Source of the DNA: Mercenaria mercenaria
Lineage: Eukaryota > Mollusca > Bivalvia > Venerida > Veneridae
Direction of reading: 5' to 3'
Assembly (NCBI RefSeq): GCF_021730395.1
Contig: NW_026461790.1
Span: 1-64,000, forward strand
DNA: 64,000 nt
Part shown: piece by piece, positions 1 to 11,408 of the stretch
Numbering within the stretch: the first letter of the stretch is position 1
Layout: the number at the start of each line of letters is the position of its first letter
Program-made: the position numbers and the translations under genes
The notes under the pieces: model-generated
What the model was told of the DNA's origin: nothing
Database searches by the model: none
Seen by the model: only the letters and a program-made list of their open reading frames with translations

Positions 1-1080
1 GGACGATTTTTTTATATTGGAATAATTATAGAACATATATACATTTAAAGTTGAAAGTTGATTGTTTTCTACAGGACGTTAAGCTGAAACAAGTAAGCAC
101 TTTTACTTTTTCAGCAATGTTCCTCAGGTGAACTTTGACATTGTTTACGAAGAGAAATCAGTTTTGTGTCATCTTGAAATGCGTTGCTCGGCTAAAATTT
201 ATAGTTCCCGGAAAAGTTCTAAAATGGTTTATTTTGGGGATTTTTGTTTTATTTATAAATTCAACACAATGTGCAATATTTCCAGTTTTTGAAAATGATT
301 GAAATTCAACTTTATTTTAGAAAAAGTTCCGATCTTTCATTAGTATTTTGCAAGCGGATGCTTACAAAATTTAAATGAAACGGCTTCCTTGTCCAAGAGA
401 GGTGTTTAAAGCGAAAAACTATCATTACACATTGCGTTTATTCTTTAAATGTGAAGGATCGGTAACAGATTAAGGAGATCGGACAGTGAAAAACTATACT
501 AAATGGATATCTCTAACCATGAATAAGGAGACATACATATTTCAGTAAGGAAATCTGAGGTAAAAGAACAAACATATATTTTATTCCTTGAAATAAACAT
601 GGCGGCGAAATATTTTAGAAAAACTGTGCATGTGTTTTGTGCATTAGAATGTTTAACGACATTTTCTTGAAAAAGTAACGCTCGTGAGCACTATTTTGGC
701 ATTTCTTTGATTTAAAAATAAATATCTTATAGCAATTTAGGTTGCATGCGATACCAAAATATTGCACCAAAAATGTTCACTCATTTTTTCCCAAAGCACT
801 GTGGAGATAGGGTTCAGCGTAGCTTTCATGCTCTCAAGTTTACCTACAGATATATCTTTTCAACTTTTGTCATATATATTTTATGTCTTTGCATTTCGAA
901 AGCTGTTTCGAGGAATCTGATTTTTCACATGGATTTCTAATTTCATTTGCGGAAATACTTTAAGGTTTTCTTTATAGTCAATACGATTCAAAAGTAGTAC
1001 AACTATTTTGTCAAGGATAATGGTTTCACTATCCGATTCCCCTTTTCTCAATAGTAACAATTAACATGTTATTGTTACAA
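1..1080. other. AT-rich non-coding stretch
   Basis: No open frame of convincing length or composition, no recognisable repeat and no splice-bounded exon was seen. It is probably intergenic or intronic. Confidence 0.5.
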
Positions 1081-1099
1081 ATACCGTGCGAGAGTAGTA

Positions 1100-1745
1100 T
1101 TAGGTTATGACGCCGGTGTCCGTCCGTCTGCCTGTCTGTCTGTCCGTCTGTCCATTAGCAATTTCGTGTCCGCTCTGTAACTCTTGAACCCCTTGAAGGA
1201 TTTCGAAGAAACTTAACACAAATGTTCACCCCATCGAGACAACGTGCGGAGCGCATGTTCTGGACGGCTCGCTTCAAGGTCAAAGTCACACTTAGGGGTC
1301 AAAGGTCATATGACTTTGTTTCGTGTCCGTTCAGTAACTCTTGAACTGCTTGAAAGATTTTAAAGAAACTTGGCAACAATGTTCACCACATCAAGACGAC
1401 GTGTAGAGCGCATGTTCTGGATGGCTCGCTTCAAGGTCAAGGTCGGTCCCTTGTGAACCCCCTTAAAGATTTCAAAGAAACTTGACACAAAAGTTCACCA
1501 CACCAAGACAACGTACAGAGCGCATGTTCTCAGCGGCTCGATTTGAGGTCTAGGTCACACTTAGGGATCAAAGGTCATATGACTATGTTTCGTGTCCGCC
1601 TGTAACTCTTGAACTGCTTGAAGGAACTTGGCACAAATGTTCACCAGATCGAGACGACGTGTAGAGCGCATGTTCTGGATAGCTCTTTGCAAGGTTATTG
1701 TCACACTTAGGGGTCAAAGGTCATGCCTTCGGACGTATATTGCTT
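1100..1745 (+). repeat. degenerate tandem repeat, units about 125-160 bp
   Basis: The phrase 'tttcgtgtccg..ctgtaactcttgaac' recurs near 1165, 1320 and 1588, with a degenerate unit near 1441. Each is followed by 'gttcacc..at..agacgacgtg.agagcgcatgttctgg' and by a 'ggtcaaaggtcatatgac' segment. A pyrimidine-rich 'gtccgtctg' stretch precedes the first unit. The same kind of repeat occurs in the introns of the B-box genes. Confidence 0.75.
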
Positions 1746-1765
1746 CGCATTGCGGTGCTTTAGTT

Positions 1766-2922
1766 TTATATATTTTTATGCAATGTATTTAAGAATGTAA
1801 TCTGTCTGTGCAAAATTAGTATGCAAATAATTTGAGGGATGTATATGAAAAACAAAATATTGCTATGTATGCATTTATGTGATGCATGGGAAAACAAATA
1901 ATATCCTCGTGATCTATGCTTTTGTGTAACCTATGTTTTTATGTGAAAAGCGTAAACAAATTTATACATGTCCCGCTTTGAATGAGAGTTGTACATTGTT
2001 TCTTTTTCTTTTGTAAGTTACTCGGTCTGTCAGTTTTCATGTGATTTTCTGTGGTCAGTAAATGGGCTGTTTTTAGTGTCAGTGTATGAGGGATCTAGTT
2101 TACAGTAACATCGGGTCTGGAAATTGTTTCTTATCAATATCTGATATAAACCTACATAGAAAGTACTTCCTTATTATGTTGGGAGAAAAAGTCACAGTGG
2201 AACTACAGCTTCAGACCTACAGCTGTCAATTGTTATGTGTTGACTGCCTGTAGCCAGTGCATGATCATTATTGTATTTTGCTTTAAGGTCATGGTCACAT
2301 TGACCTTCATACTAAAACGTTTGTTTGACGTGGGGAAGGATTAGATCCATGGGAGCCACTCTTCTTAACATGACATTCAATTGTCAGTAGATGGCTCCTT
2401 TTTAATGCCGGGTGTATATAGTCGCCACCTTGTCCGTCCGTCACACTTCTTGTTGGTTTGGTTTGTGACCTGTAATTTTAAAAACCAAGAACAGAGTAAT
2501 ATCGAGACCGAAAATGAATTCCGGTTAATAACTAGATTGAATTTTGGGCTTAGACCCCAATCAATATTCATCGGATTGACTCTGGTCAGTAGAATGACCC
2601 CTTACATTTAACGGTCAATGTATCAAATGTCAAGGTAACAGTGAACAACAGTCTAGAAACCAATCACTAACAATAGAATACCTTCAAACTTTGTAGGATG
2701 ATTTACTGTGTACAGTAGAAGATCACTGTTGATTCGGAGTCAGTATGTGAAAGTCCAGAGTCTTAAAGAACTTAAAACTGATAAAAGATTACATTATAAA
2801 ATCCCCTATAAGCCATTTTGTGAGAGTGTATAAATTTTACAAACGACTCTTGTTATGTATGTTCTTGTACTGTATGCTAAATGCACAAACTTGTCTCTTA
2901 TATAGTAATAAAATAGTAAAAA
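1766..2922. other. non-coding, scattered degenerate repeats
   Basis: A weak motif around 'gtcagtagatggctcc' recurs (near 2055, 2382, 2586 and 2710), suggesting an old tandem or interspersed repeat. Short open frames on both strands between 2377 and 2611 overlap each other and show no family signature; I do not call them genes. Confidence 0.4.
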
Positions 2923-2993
2923 AGATGCGCAAGCTGGTCTGGATCCATGCTGGTTGCAAACGCACTATGTTGGTTTTCTCATGACGCGGCTCA
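2923..2993. mobile_element. half of a foldback MITE (right arm only)
   Basis: This 70-bp piece matches the right arm of the complete palindromic elements at 30720, 44411 and 48058: 'ggatccatgctggt', then 'ctatgttggttttctcatg', then a 'cggctca' end. The left arm is absent, so it is a truncated copy. Confidence 0.7.
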
Positions 2994-4078
2994 TATTATA
3001 TGTGTCAACAAAGCATTTGTTGTATGCTTAGGGTCCACTGTCACAACAATCACAATAATGAAGCTGACTTGAATTAGAAGTACAAATGTTGTTTGATTTT
3101 CCCATACTGTAATTGGCGTGTATGGCCCAAAAGTACAATTGATTTCCAATAGAGTTACATAGAAATACGTGACAGAATTTTCTGGAGACAAAAGCAGAAT
3201 ATCTTCTCTTTTAAGGTACTTGCTTATTTGTGGACCGGTTACCTGAAGCCTGTTGTTCATACTGCCTCTAAGCGTATTGATTTCAATTTAATTGAACTTC
3301 TAATTCCCATTTTACTGATACGAGTACCTGTACGCTACACTGAAGGAGTTAAACAGTCGAATGAGTGTACTTCAAAATTAAAAACTGAGACAAAAAGTAT
3401 CCTTTTATATGTCCACTCTAAGAAGGCCTAACATCATTGCCTAAAACAAGTAGAAAATATGTCCATGATAAATAACATTGATACTTTATGTGAATGATAC
3501 TGTACTGTAAATGTTTGAATGTGTTTGAAAGTTTTCATTGTTTATAATACACCAACCTAATGCTAAAAAATAAAGACGTGCTTTATAAATAGGCATACAT
3601 TATCAGAAAGAATGCTACAAGTACAAATATTTACATGTTGAATAGAGAAAAATGACTTAAGGATTACTATAGACTAGTATTTGTTTTGTCTGTTTACCTG
3701 GACAGCGACATTTTAATACATTTTTCATAGCTAATCATGAATTATTCAAAAAGATATGGAAACTACAAAGGTACCAAAACAGCAAGATGAAAGGGTTTAA
3801 AACATTTGTTAAAAGCTTTTGTAGACATAACACTAGCCTACAGACGATCCAGAAACCTAAGCCTCTCTGTTTTCTTCTAAGTATTTATTGATTATACATG
3901 AATGTAAAAGCTACCCATGGGTTATGAAGAATTCTAACACGACCAGTAAATAACTTATATACATGTAGAGCAAAATCTATCTCGGGTTATTCTGCAATAT
4001 ACCACGCACGGTCGTAAAAAGTAGTTACCATTTTTTTCTAACACTGTTGATACTAGTATGTCGTGTTAGAATCGACAT
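2994..4078. other. AT-rich non-coding stretch
   Basis: Short overlapping open frames on both strands between 2991 and 3431 have no recognisable domain. Nothing else is supported. Confidence 0.4.
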
Positions 4079-4235
4079 AATAAGTTCCCAAGTGTGATTT
4101 ATCATAGAATTACCCGAGTTTTTCGTTCTTATGCGAAACAATATATCACTTAGGCCTACGGCCTTCGTGATATATTCTTACGTATAACTCAAAACTCGGG
4201 TTATTCTACGATAAACCACGTTTGGGAACTTATCA
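4079..4235. repeat. nested inverted repeat (foldback element)
   Basis: Outer arms pair 'ataagttcccaa.tgtg' plus 'attacccgagtttt' with their reverse complements near 4188-4235. Inside, 'aatatatcact' pairs with 'tcgtgatatatt' across a 'taggcctacggcct' loop. The result is a two-level palindrome of about 155 bp, MITE-like in size. A diverged fragment resembling one arm lies just upstream near 3980-4010. Confidence 0.75.
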
Positions 4236-4261
4236 TTTCTTAAATAAAACTGAATGCATGA

Positions 4262-6655
4262 TTCAAGTGTCTAACGTGGTTACTGAGCAGTGTTCCAGAA
4301 AGGGTGACTGTGCATAATATTCTAGACATAATGACTGAGCACGCGTTCCAGACAAGGTGACTGAGCATAGTGGTCAAGGAAAGGTGTCAGTACGTAGTGT
4401 TTCCGACAAACTGACGGAGCATAATGTTCCGGACAGGGTGGCTGAGCACAGTGTTCCCGAAGGCCTAATTGAGCATAATGTTCCGGACAGGGTGACTGAG
4501 CACAGTGTTCCCAAAGGCCTAATTTAGCATAATGTTCCAGACAGGGTGACTGAGTGTTGTGTACTGGAAGGGGTTGATGAGCATTGTGTTCTGGTAAAGG
4601 TGACTAGGCAGTGTTTCAGAAAGGATGACTAAACATTGTGTTCCAGAAGGGGTTACTGAGCATAGTGGCCTGGAAGGGGTGACTGGAGTAAAGTGTTCTG
4701 AAAGAGTTGACTAAGCATAGTGATCCGGTAAAGGTGACTAAGAATAGTGTTCAGGTAAGGATGACTGAGCATAGTGTTCTGGAAAGAATGACTGAGTAGT
4801 GTTCTAGAAAATGTGTATGGGCATAGTGTTCCAGACAAGTGTTCCGGAAAGGGTGACTGAGCAATGTGTTTAACAAAGGGTGACTTTGCAGTGTTCTGGA
4901 AAAGGTTACTCAGCATAGTGCTCAGGTAGGGATGACATGAGTATAGTGTTCTGGAAGGGGTAACTCAGAATAGTGTTCCGATAGGGTTGACTTGTATAAA
5001 GTGTTCTGGAAAGTGTGAATGATCAAATTTTTCTGGAAAGGGTAACTGAGCAAAGTGTTCAGGAAAAGATGACTGAGTACAGTGTTCGGAAAGGGTGACG
5101 GAGCATAATGTTCAGGAAAGGGTGACTAAGCATAGTGTTCTAGAAGGGGTGGCTTTAGTATAGTATTCTGGAAGGGATGAATGAGCAGTGTTCAGGAAAT
5201 GGTAGCTATGCTTAGTGTTCTAGAAACGGTGACCGAGCAGTGTTCAGTAAAGGATCACTGAGCAGTGTTCAGTAAAAGATGGCTGAGAAAACCTTGGAAA
5301 GTGTGACTGAGCAGTGTACTGAAAAATGTGACCGAGCAAAGACTTCAGGAAAGGTTTCTTAGCATAGCGTTTTGGAAATGTTAACTTAGCATAGTGTTTC
5401 GGAAAGGGTTTTTGAACATAGTGTTCAGTAAAGGATGACTGGGCAGTGTTCCGGAAAGTGTGACTGGGTAAATTCTGGAACGTTTGACTAAGCATAGTGT
5501 TTTGGAAAGGGTGACTGAGCAAAGTGTTCCAGAAAGGATGACTGAGCAGTGGTCCGGAAAGTGCGACTGAGCAAAGTGTTCCAGAAAGGGTGACTGAGTA
5601 AAGTGTTCCGGGAAAGATTTATTGAGCAGTGTATCAGAAATGATGACTAAGCATAGTATTCTGGAAAAAGGTGTCTGAGTATAGTGTTATGGAAAGTGTG
5701 ACTGAGCATAGTAAACAGGAAAGGATGAATGCGCAGTGTTTTGGAAAGTGTAACTGAGCATAGTGTACAGGAAAAAATGAGTGCGCAGTGTTCTAGAAAT
5801 GCTGTCAAGGCATAGTGTTCCAAAAAGGATGACTGAGCGATGTTCTGGAAATGTGACTGAGCATAGTGTTCCAGAAAGTGTGACTGAGCTTAGTATTCAA
5901 GAAAGGGTAACTGAGCATAGTGTTATGAAAAGGGTGACTGTACAGTGTTCTTGAAAGGATGACGGAGCATACTATTCCGGTAGGGGTGACTTGAGTATAG
6001 TGTTCTGGAAGGGGTGACTGATCATAGTGTTCTGAAAAGAGTGATTGAGCATTGTGTCCTGGTAGGGGTGACTTAAGTATAGTGTACTTGAAAGGGTGAC
6101 TGAGCATTGTGTTCCGGGAAGGGTGTCAGGGCATAGTGTTCCAGAAAGTCTGACTGAGCATAGTGTTCCAGAAAGTGTGACTGAGCATTGTGTTCCAAAA
6201 AGTGTGACTGAGCATAGTGTTCCAGAAAGTGTGACTGAGCACAGTGTTCCAGAAAGTGTGACTGAGCATAGTGTTCCAGAAAGTGTGACTGAGCATAGTG
6301 TCCAAGAAAGGGTAACTGAGCATAGTGTTATGAAAAGGGTGACTGGGCAGTGTTCCGGAAAGGGTGACTGAGCATATTGTTCCGGTAAGGGTAACTTGAG
6401 TATAGTATTCCGGAAGGAGTGACTGGCCGCAGTGTTCCGGAAAGGGTGACTGAGCATAGTGTTCCGGTAGGGGTGACTTGAATATAGTGTTCTGGAAGGT
6501 GTGATTGATCACAGTGTTCAGAAAGAGTGATTGAGCAATGTGTTACAGAAAGGACAACTGAGCAATGTTAAAGGTTGATGGAACATAATATTCCGGACAG
6601 GGTGACCAAGCAAAGTGTTCCTGACTGGGTGACTGAACATAGTGGTCTGCAAAAA
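4262..6655. repeat. 2.4 kb minisatellite, basic unit 27 bp
   Basis: A tandem array of units resembling 'gtgttccagaaagtgtgac' + 'tgagcata'. Best order is at 6130-6310, where units are exactly 27 bp. Elsewhere 24-31 bp variants occur. Because 27 is a multiple of three and the unit lacks stops in several frames, open frames appear on both strands (plus strand 9-residue repeat 'VTEHSVPES', minus strand 'LSHTFWNTM'). The overlapping frames and their irregular ends make translation unlikely. The array end (6570-6710) is copied at 15,559-15,690, beside the truncated B-box copy. Confidence 0.9.
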
Positions 6656-7000
6656 TTAGTGATCAGACGGAACAAGCCCGACTTTTAGATTATATCCGAG
6701 GAGTAGACGATAGAAGAAAGAGATACACAACAAGTGCAAATCGACCATACGAAACAGGTAACAGCTCCCCTGCAGTAATTAAAAGCTGTTCAATGCTCAT
6801 CCCCGCAAGTAATCTTTGCAAGAAAAACTGATGGAACAGATCGTTACTTACTCAAGGCCTTATGTATCTTCGACGTGTACAAGGCCCGTGAACTCGCGGA
6901 GGATCTTATACAGTTCTTGAAGGAGTATTTTTTTATTGTTGCCTAGAGATCGAACAGACTCGCGTCAATGAAATATACGCGTTAGCTGGAGAAATTAAGA
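6649..7000 (+). pseudogene. coding-like remnant of unknown family, copy A
   Basis: Two neighbouring stretches read like protein. The first (6649-6755) contains 'LLDYIRGVDD' and 'RYTTSAN'. The second (about 6780-6945) contains 'KAVQCSSPQVIFARKTDG', 'ALCIFDVYKARELAEDLIQF' and ends in a stop; another frame then gives 'TRVNEIYALAGEIKK', so a frame change near the T-run at 6926 is likely. Copy B at 15,640-17,160 conserves parts of both stretches ('LDYIPGVDE', 'KAVQCSSPQVIYARK'). I do not recognise the family. It may be an exon pair or the remains of a mobile gene. Confidence 0.4.
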
Positions 7001-7191
7001 AGTTGACGTATTTTTCACATATACAGCCCATTACCTGTGCACTGACTATTGAAAAACATAAACAATGGAAAATAAATTTAAACCTTGGTTCAATGTTTAC
7101 ATGTACTATGTTTTCTTGTTCGCACCTATACATGTACATTTTCATGTTCGTACCTATCCATGTACATTTACATGTTCGTACCTATTCATGT

Positions 7192-7813
7192 TGTAAAGAA
7201 ATTGATATAATTTCTTTTTGTTAAAAGAAAACACACTCTCTCCTTATATCTTTTCGTAAGTCAAGAAGCACTTTTCTTACAAAAAGGCGAAACTAAACAG
7301 GTTAAGATCTGGGTTAATTAATAAGTGCGTCACTATAGAAAAACATGTTGTTGCTTTTTTTCTCACGAAGTACACATAAAATGCATCTAAAGTTATTAGT
7401 CAGGTTATATAAGTACTATATTGCAGTAAAATGATGGACACTGGGTGTAACTTGAATGGCAATTTATCTATATTTTACGAGAACTATTTTTATTGTTTAT
7501 TACTTTGGATTGACCAATCTGTATAAATATGGAGACAAAATGTGTATTGTCGGACTAAGCTGAAAGGGGACACCTGCTCACACAGCAACCACGTGGTGGC
7601 TCGGAAGCTTAAATGCCTTGCGATGCGCGCAGCCTGAAAACGTTTGCAGACGGAGATCTTGAGTTATGAAATGCTTGAAGGCTTATTTGTGCTAGATGGA
7701 ACTTTGTTAGCTCTGTCAGTTAGAAGTTATACTATTGGTGACGGGAAATAAACTAGATAGAAACAGAAACAGTGTATCTAGTTATTAATGCAGAGAGGAG
7801 CGGCTACACTACA
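7192..7813 (+). mobile_element. probable solo LTR (622 bp)
   Basis: The paralogous block at 17,280-17,310 lacks this segment, which marks it as an insertion. It begins TG and ends CA, has a TATA-like 'tataaat' near 7521 and an 'aataaa' near 7746, in the order expected for an LTR. The flanking four bases resemble an imperfect target duplication. No internal retroelement genes accompany it. Family not determined. Confidence 0.55.
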
Positions 7814-8584
7814 ATATACATTTACATTAACTAGTAGCCTCCGATAGACGGGGCAAACTTTCGCTGGCCAGTTCGGACTATTCATTGGTATTTCACTATT
7901 TAAATTACAACCAAACCAGTGCAAGTTTTTATGCATGCTCTTTATAGTTTAGCGCCATTATTGTTTTCAACCTTGTTTCAGCTATGTAACGTCGGGCAGT
8001 TAACCTTGATGATCAAAACTTAGTTGTCGACAAAATGAATTCCTTTTATGTAAATATTGCACAAAAAAAAAAGAAAGAAAAAGAAAAATCATTGGTAGTG
8101 ACTGGAGTTGATGGCATTTCCCTTCAAAATAACAAAGGCCGATAGTCCTAGTCTTACCTCCTCACTCATTTACTTCTATTGCAAACACAAGGGGATAATA
8201 AGGGGATAATTCGCGCTAAATAAAATTAAAAGACAAAGTTATGGACTGGACAGGAAAGCCTATTGACCTTTGAACTCCAATTGTGACATTGACCTTTGAG
8301 CTAGGTTTCTGGGTTTGCGCATGACACATCGCCTCCCTACAAAAATAAAGCAAGCTGTGACCCTATTTCTAAAAAAGATGACCCTTTTGTTGAAAAGAAA
8401 ACTACAGACCCGTCAGCATCCTACCCACACTTTCAAATTTGAATGAAAGATTATAATCATAAGTAACCCACTCAACGAACAATTCAGCTTCGTTTCTCCA
8501 CTTTTTCTATTTTACTAAATTTTGGCCAATGTTAATTCAGCTTCGTTTCTCCACTTTTTCTGTTTTATTAAATTTTGGCCAATG
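7814..8584. other. end of duplicated block, then non-coding
   Basis: Bases 7814-7905 match 17,297-17,385 ('tagcctcc.atagac..g..aaactttc.ctggc'). The rest is AT-rich. A 65-bp near-exact direct repeat ('aattcagcttcgtttctcc' and following) occurs at about 8480 and 8537. No gene is supported. Confidence 0.5.
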
Positions 8585-9018
8585 TTAAAGCAGCATGCCT
8601 CCAGATCGTTCGACAAAAAAAAAATATTTTTTTTAGATATCTTGAAATAAATGCTATATTTCTTAAGAAGGATTTAAAAGTTAATTACTGACAAACTTTA
8701 TGTTACGGAAACACATGAGAATTTGCTGTTTTTACTACTTTGTACGATGAAAATTTACTTCAAGTAAACTGTCTCGACTATCAATATCTATAGTTTGAAG
8801 TCATTATTCACTAGTATTGGTCACGACGACGGGAAAATGTCTTTATTACCGCGGCGGTCCGAGGTTCGATTCCCGGCGCGGTCATATATTTTTTCTTGAT
8901 TTGGAACTTTTAAAAAATTTTAGAAACAAAAATTCATATCCTAATGTTCATAATACGACCAAACTTCAATTTGAAAGAAAGACTATTTCTAGCCACATCT
9001 CGAGGAATGCTGCTTTAA
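8585..9018 (+). mobile_element. TIR element with internal tRNA-like Pol III box, copy 1
   Basis: About 430 bp bounded by 'ttaaagcagcat' and its exact reverse complement. The middle holds a tRNA-like stretch with a perfect B-box 'ggttcgattcc' at 8862 followed by 'cggcgcggtc'. Other copies: 25,171-25,597, 49,456-49,917 and a partial one at 33,111-33,422. The inverted ends say DNA transposon (MITE) while the interior says tRNA-derived SINE. Confidence 0.8.
8862..8875 (+). promoter_or_regulatory. Pol III B-box-like motif
   Basis: 'ggttcgattcccgg' matches the B-box consensus GGTTCGANNCC. In the other copies the A-box-like part ('tagcgctattggttac') is readable on the opposite strand. Confidence 0.6.
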
Positions 9019-9248
9019 AATAAAACTTACAAAAGCTCCCATTGTAGTTTACAATCCCTTTTATTGTGTGTTTACGTCTTACATTACATACGATCATTGC
9101 ACAAGTTAATATCGAGTTTCTTTACCTGTGTATTTTTAAACCCTCTTTCAAAGGTATGAATAAAATATTGGAGCGTGTGTTGATACTTAGATATTTCATA
9201 TACAGACGTAGTTAAACTGCGTGTCTTAACTGTTATTGAACGGAAGCT

Positions 9249-10095
9249 ATGCAAGTCGGAGGGAAGACAGTTTCTGACAAATTTTCATGTTTCCTTTGCA
9301 AAGATCATGGAAAAGACACGCCAGCTGTCGGATTTTGCATTCAGTGTGGTGATTTTATTTGTCATAAGTGCTTTGATAATCATAAAAAATGGAAGCTCGC
9401 TAGAAAGCATATTCTTACAGACAGTGACAAACATAAACAAACGAAAGGAAATTATGAATGTAGTGATGACTTCGACGTATGTGCTAAACATGACAACGAA
9501 ACCATAAAGTTTTATTGCCCATCTCACGAATTTGTCGGCTGTGGAGATTGCATGGTTTTAGAACACAAACCATGTGCAGTGGAGTACGTACGTAATAAAG
9601 CAAAAGTATTCAAGGACAGTCAAGAATTTAAGCAGCTAGTTGAAGGTATCAGTAAAAATCTAGAAGATGTAAACTTGCTTGAATCTTCTGTCAAACTTAA
9701 TAAGACACAAATTAAAGACATAAATGACAAGTTCATTGAGGATGTGGAGACGTTTAAAGATGAAATCATTGCGAATGTTAAGAAACAATCTGATGAAATA
9801 ATTAAAGAGGCAGAAAATATAAAGGCGGAGAACACGAAACAAATGGATGTTCTTGAGGAAAAATGTGGACGTGTTTCAAAAGACTTAGCTTCTCTGACAC
9901 AGAAAGTAGATCTGTTGAGTGATAAACCAAATAAGTTGTTTGTAAGTTCTTTACAACTTAAGGAAACAATGAAGGACATTGATGATCAACTGGAAGAAAT
10001 GAATAAAAGGAATGTAATTGAAAATTATCACTTCATACGAGACGGTCAGATAGAATGCACAAAACTTGGAAGTTTGCATAAAGATGACAAATTAG
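9249..10095 (+). CDS. B-box zinc-finger / coiled-coil protein (TRIM-like), gene 1 exon 1
   Basis: Encodes about 282 residues from ATG 9249. Residues about 14-55 form a first B-box (C-x2-C, then CIQC, then 'FICHKCF' and H-rich end). Residues about 75-112 form a second B-box ('CAKHDNETIKFYC..', 'CGDC', 'EHKPC'). The rest is a Lys/Glu-rich coiled coil. There is no N-terminal RING, and no NHL, SPRY or C1q tail in this exon. Animal proteins with tandem B-boxes and a coiled coil usually act as ubiquitin ligases or scaffolds; without a RING this one may be a regulator. The frame runs on to a stop at 10,118, but a donor 'ttag|gtatt' at 10,095/96 fits in phase with the acceptor at 11,090. Paralogues at 15,359 (truncated) and 21,955 start with the same 'MQVGGKTVSDKF'. 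Confidence 0.8.
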
Positions 10096-10199
10096 GTATT
10101 AAATTTATCTTAACATGATAAAAATTGATTGTCTCGTATTGCAGATATTTACCTAAATGCGAGTAGATAAATATTACCCTATAGAACATATTTTTCGAC

Positions 10200-11000
10200 T
10201 GCATATGGTCTTTTGTCAGTCCATTGCTGGCTGAAGCTACTGGTTAAAGGATTGCGCTTTTCCGTCCGTCCGCAATTTCGTGTCCGATCCATCACTTTTA
10301 CATTAATCAGGGGATTTTATTATAACATGGCAAAAATGTTACTCATGATGAGACGACGTTTTTATGTGCAAATCATTGACCCTCTAGCTCAAAGGTCACG
10401 GTCAAACTTGGAAGGTCAAATGTCAACAAGGCTTTGTCCTGTCCGGTCTGTAACTCAGGGATTTTGATATTACTTGGCACTAATGTACCCAGTAAGAAGA
10501 TGACGTTAAAGGTCAAGGTCACACTTGGCAGTCAAATGTTAACATGGCATATACAGTGTCTGTTTCGTGTCCAGTCAATAACTCTGACATTCATCAAGGA
10601 ATTTTATTAATACTTGGCACAAATATTTCCCATGATGAGGCGATGTGTCATGCGCAACACCCAGAAACCTAGCTCAAAGGTCAATGTCACAATTGGAGTT
10701 CAAAGGTCAATAGGCTTTTTTCCTGTCCAGTCCAAAACTTTGTCTTTAAATGTTATTTGGCGCGAATTATCCCCTGTATAAGACGACGTGTCATGCACAA
10801 AACCCAGGACCCTAACTGAAATGTCAAGGTCGCACTTGGAGGTCAAAAATCGGCAAAACTTTTCCTGTCCGATCTGCAACCCAACAATCCATAAAGGGAT
10901 TTTTATATTACTTGGCCCAAATGTTCCCTAAATTAAGATGATGTGTCATGCGCAACACCCAGACCCCTTTCTCAAAGGTCAACGTCACACAGTTAAAATG
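10200..11000 (+). repeat. intronic tandem repeat, units about 125-160 bp
   Basis: Units contain 'cgtgtccg.tc..taactc', 'ttatattacttggcac' and 'aaggtcaaggtcacacttgg', recurring near 10,278, 10,438, 10,563, 10,721 and 10,865. The intron of the paralogue (22,980-23,400) has the same repeat at the same relative place, so it predates the gene duplication. Confidence 0.75.
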
Positions 11001-11089
11001 TCAATAGAAAATCGAAATCTTTTGGGCACACATTTATACCAATTTCAGTTTCGTAACGTGATTAAATCTAGCATTGAATTCTGATTCAG

Positions 11090-11169
11090 GTAAAGAAGAG
11101 GCATGCAAGAATGAACAAATTATCCAAGAGGCAGACGTCATGGAAAATATGTGCAATGATATGTCCGAG
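11090..11169 (+). CDS. B-box gene 1, putative exon 2
   Basis: Acceptor 'attctgattcag' precedes the exon and donor 'gag|gtaata' follows it. Joined to the donor at 10,095 (one base over), the codon GGT completes and the frame stays open for 27 residues, including 'KEEACKNEQIIQEAD'. It ends in phase 0. The homologous exon of the third gene copy (23,962) keeps the same acceptor context and the words 'EAC.NEQ'. This conservation is the main support; transcript evidence is absent. Confidence 0.6.
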
Positions 11170-11408
11170 GTAATACATGTATAAATTTATACATAAAGTT
11201 CAATATGCAAAAATATAATTTTATTTAGAAAGACGCATGTTTATGTTACAAATGAAGTTTTAAGATAAACAATGAGCATATTTTACTAAAATAGCTTATT
11301 TTATTTGCTATTACTTTAAATGTAAACGATCAAAAGATAAATTTGTCTTCACTAAATATAAAAACTAACTATTTGTAGTGCTATATTTTCACGTAAATAA
11401 TATGAAGT
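11170..11408 (+). other. intron sequence conserved between gene copies
   Basis: Bases to about 11,260 align with 24,080-24,150 ('ttcaatatgcaa..tataattttatttag'). The remainder is AT-rich with no feature. Confidence 0.4.

Noticed and set aside
4653-6512. Several long open frames on both strands in the minisatellite
   Set aside because: They are consequences of a stop-poor 27-bp unit. Overlapping frames on both strands with irregular ends and no other coding sign.
8817-8885. Possible tRNA gene
   Set aside because: The B-box is perfect but no cloverleaf with a proper acceptor stem is visible, and it sits inside a repeated TIR element.
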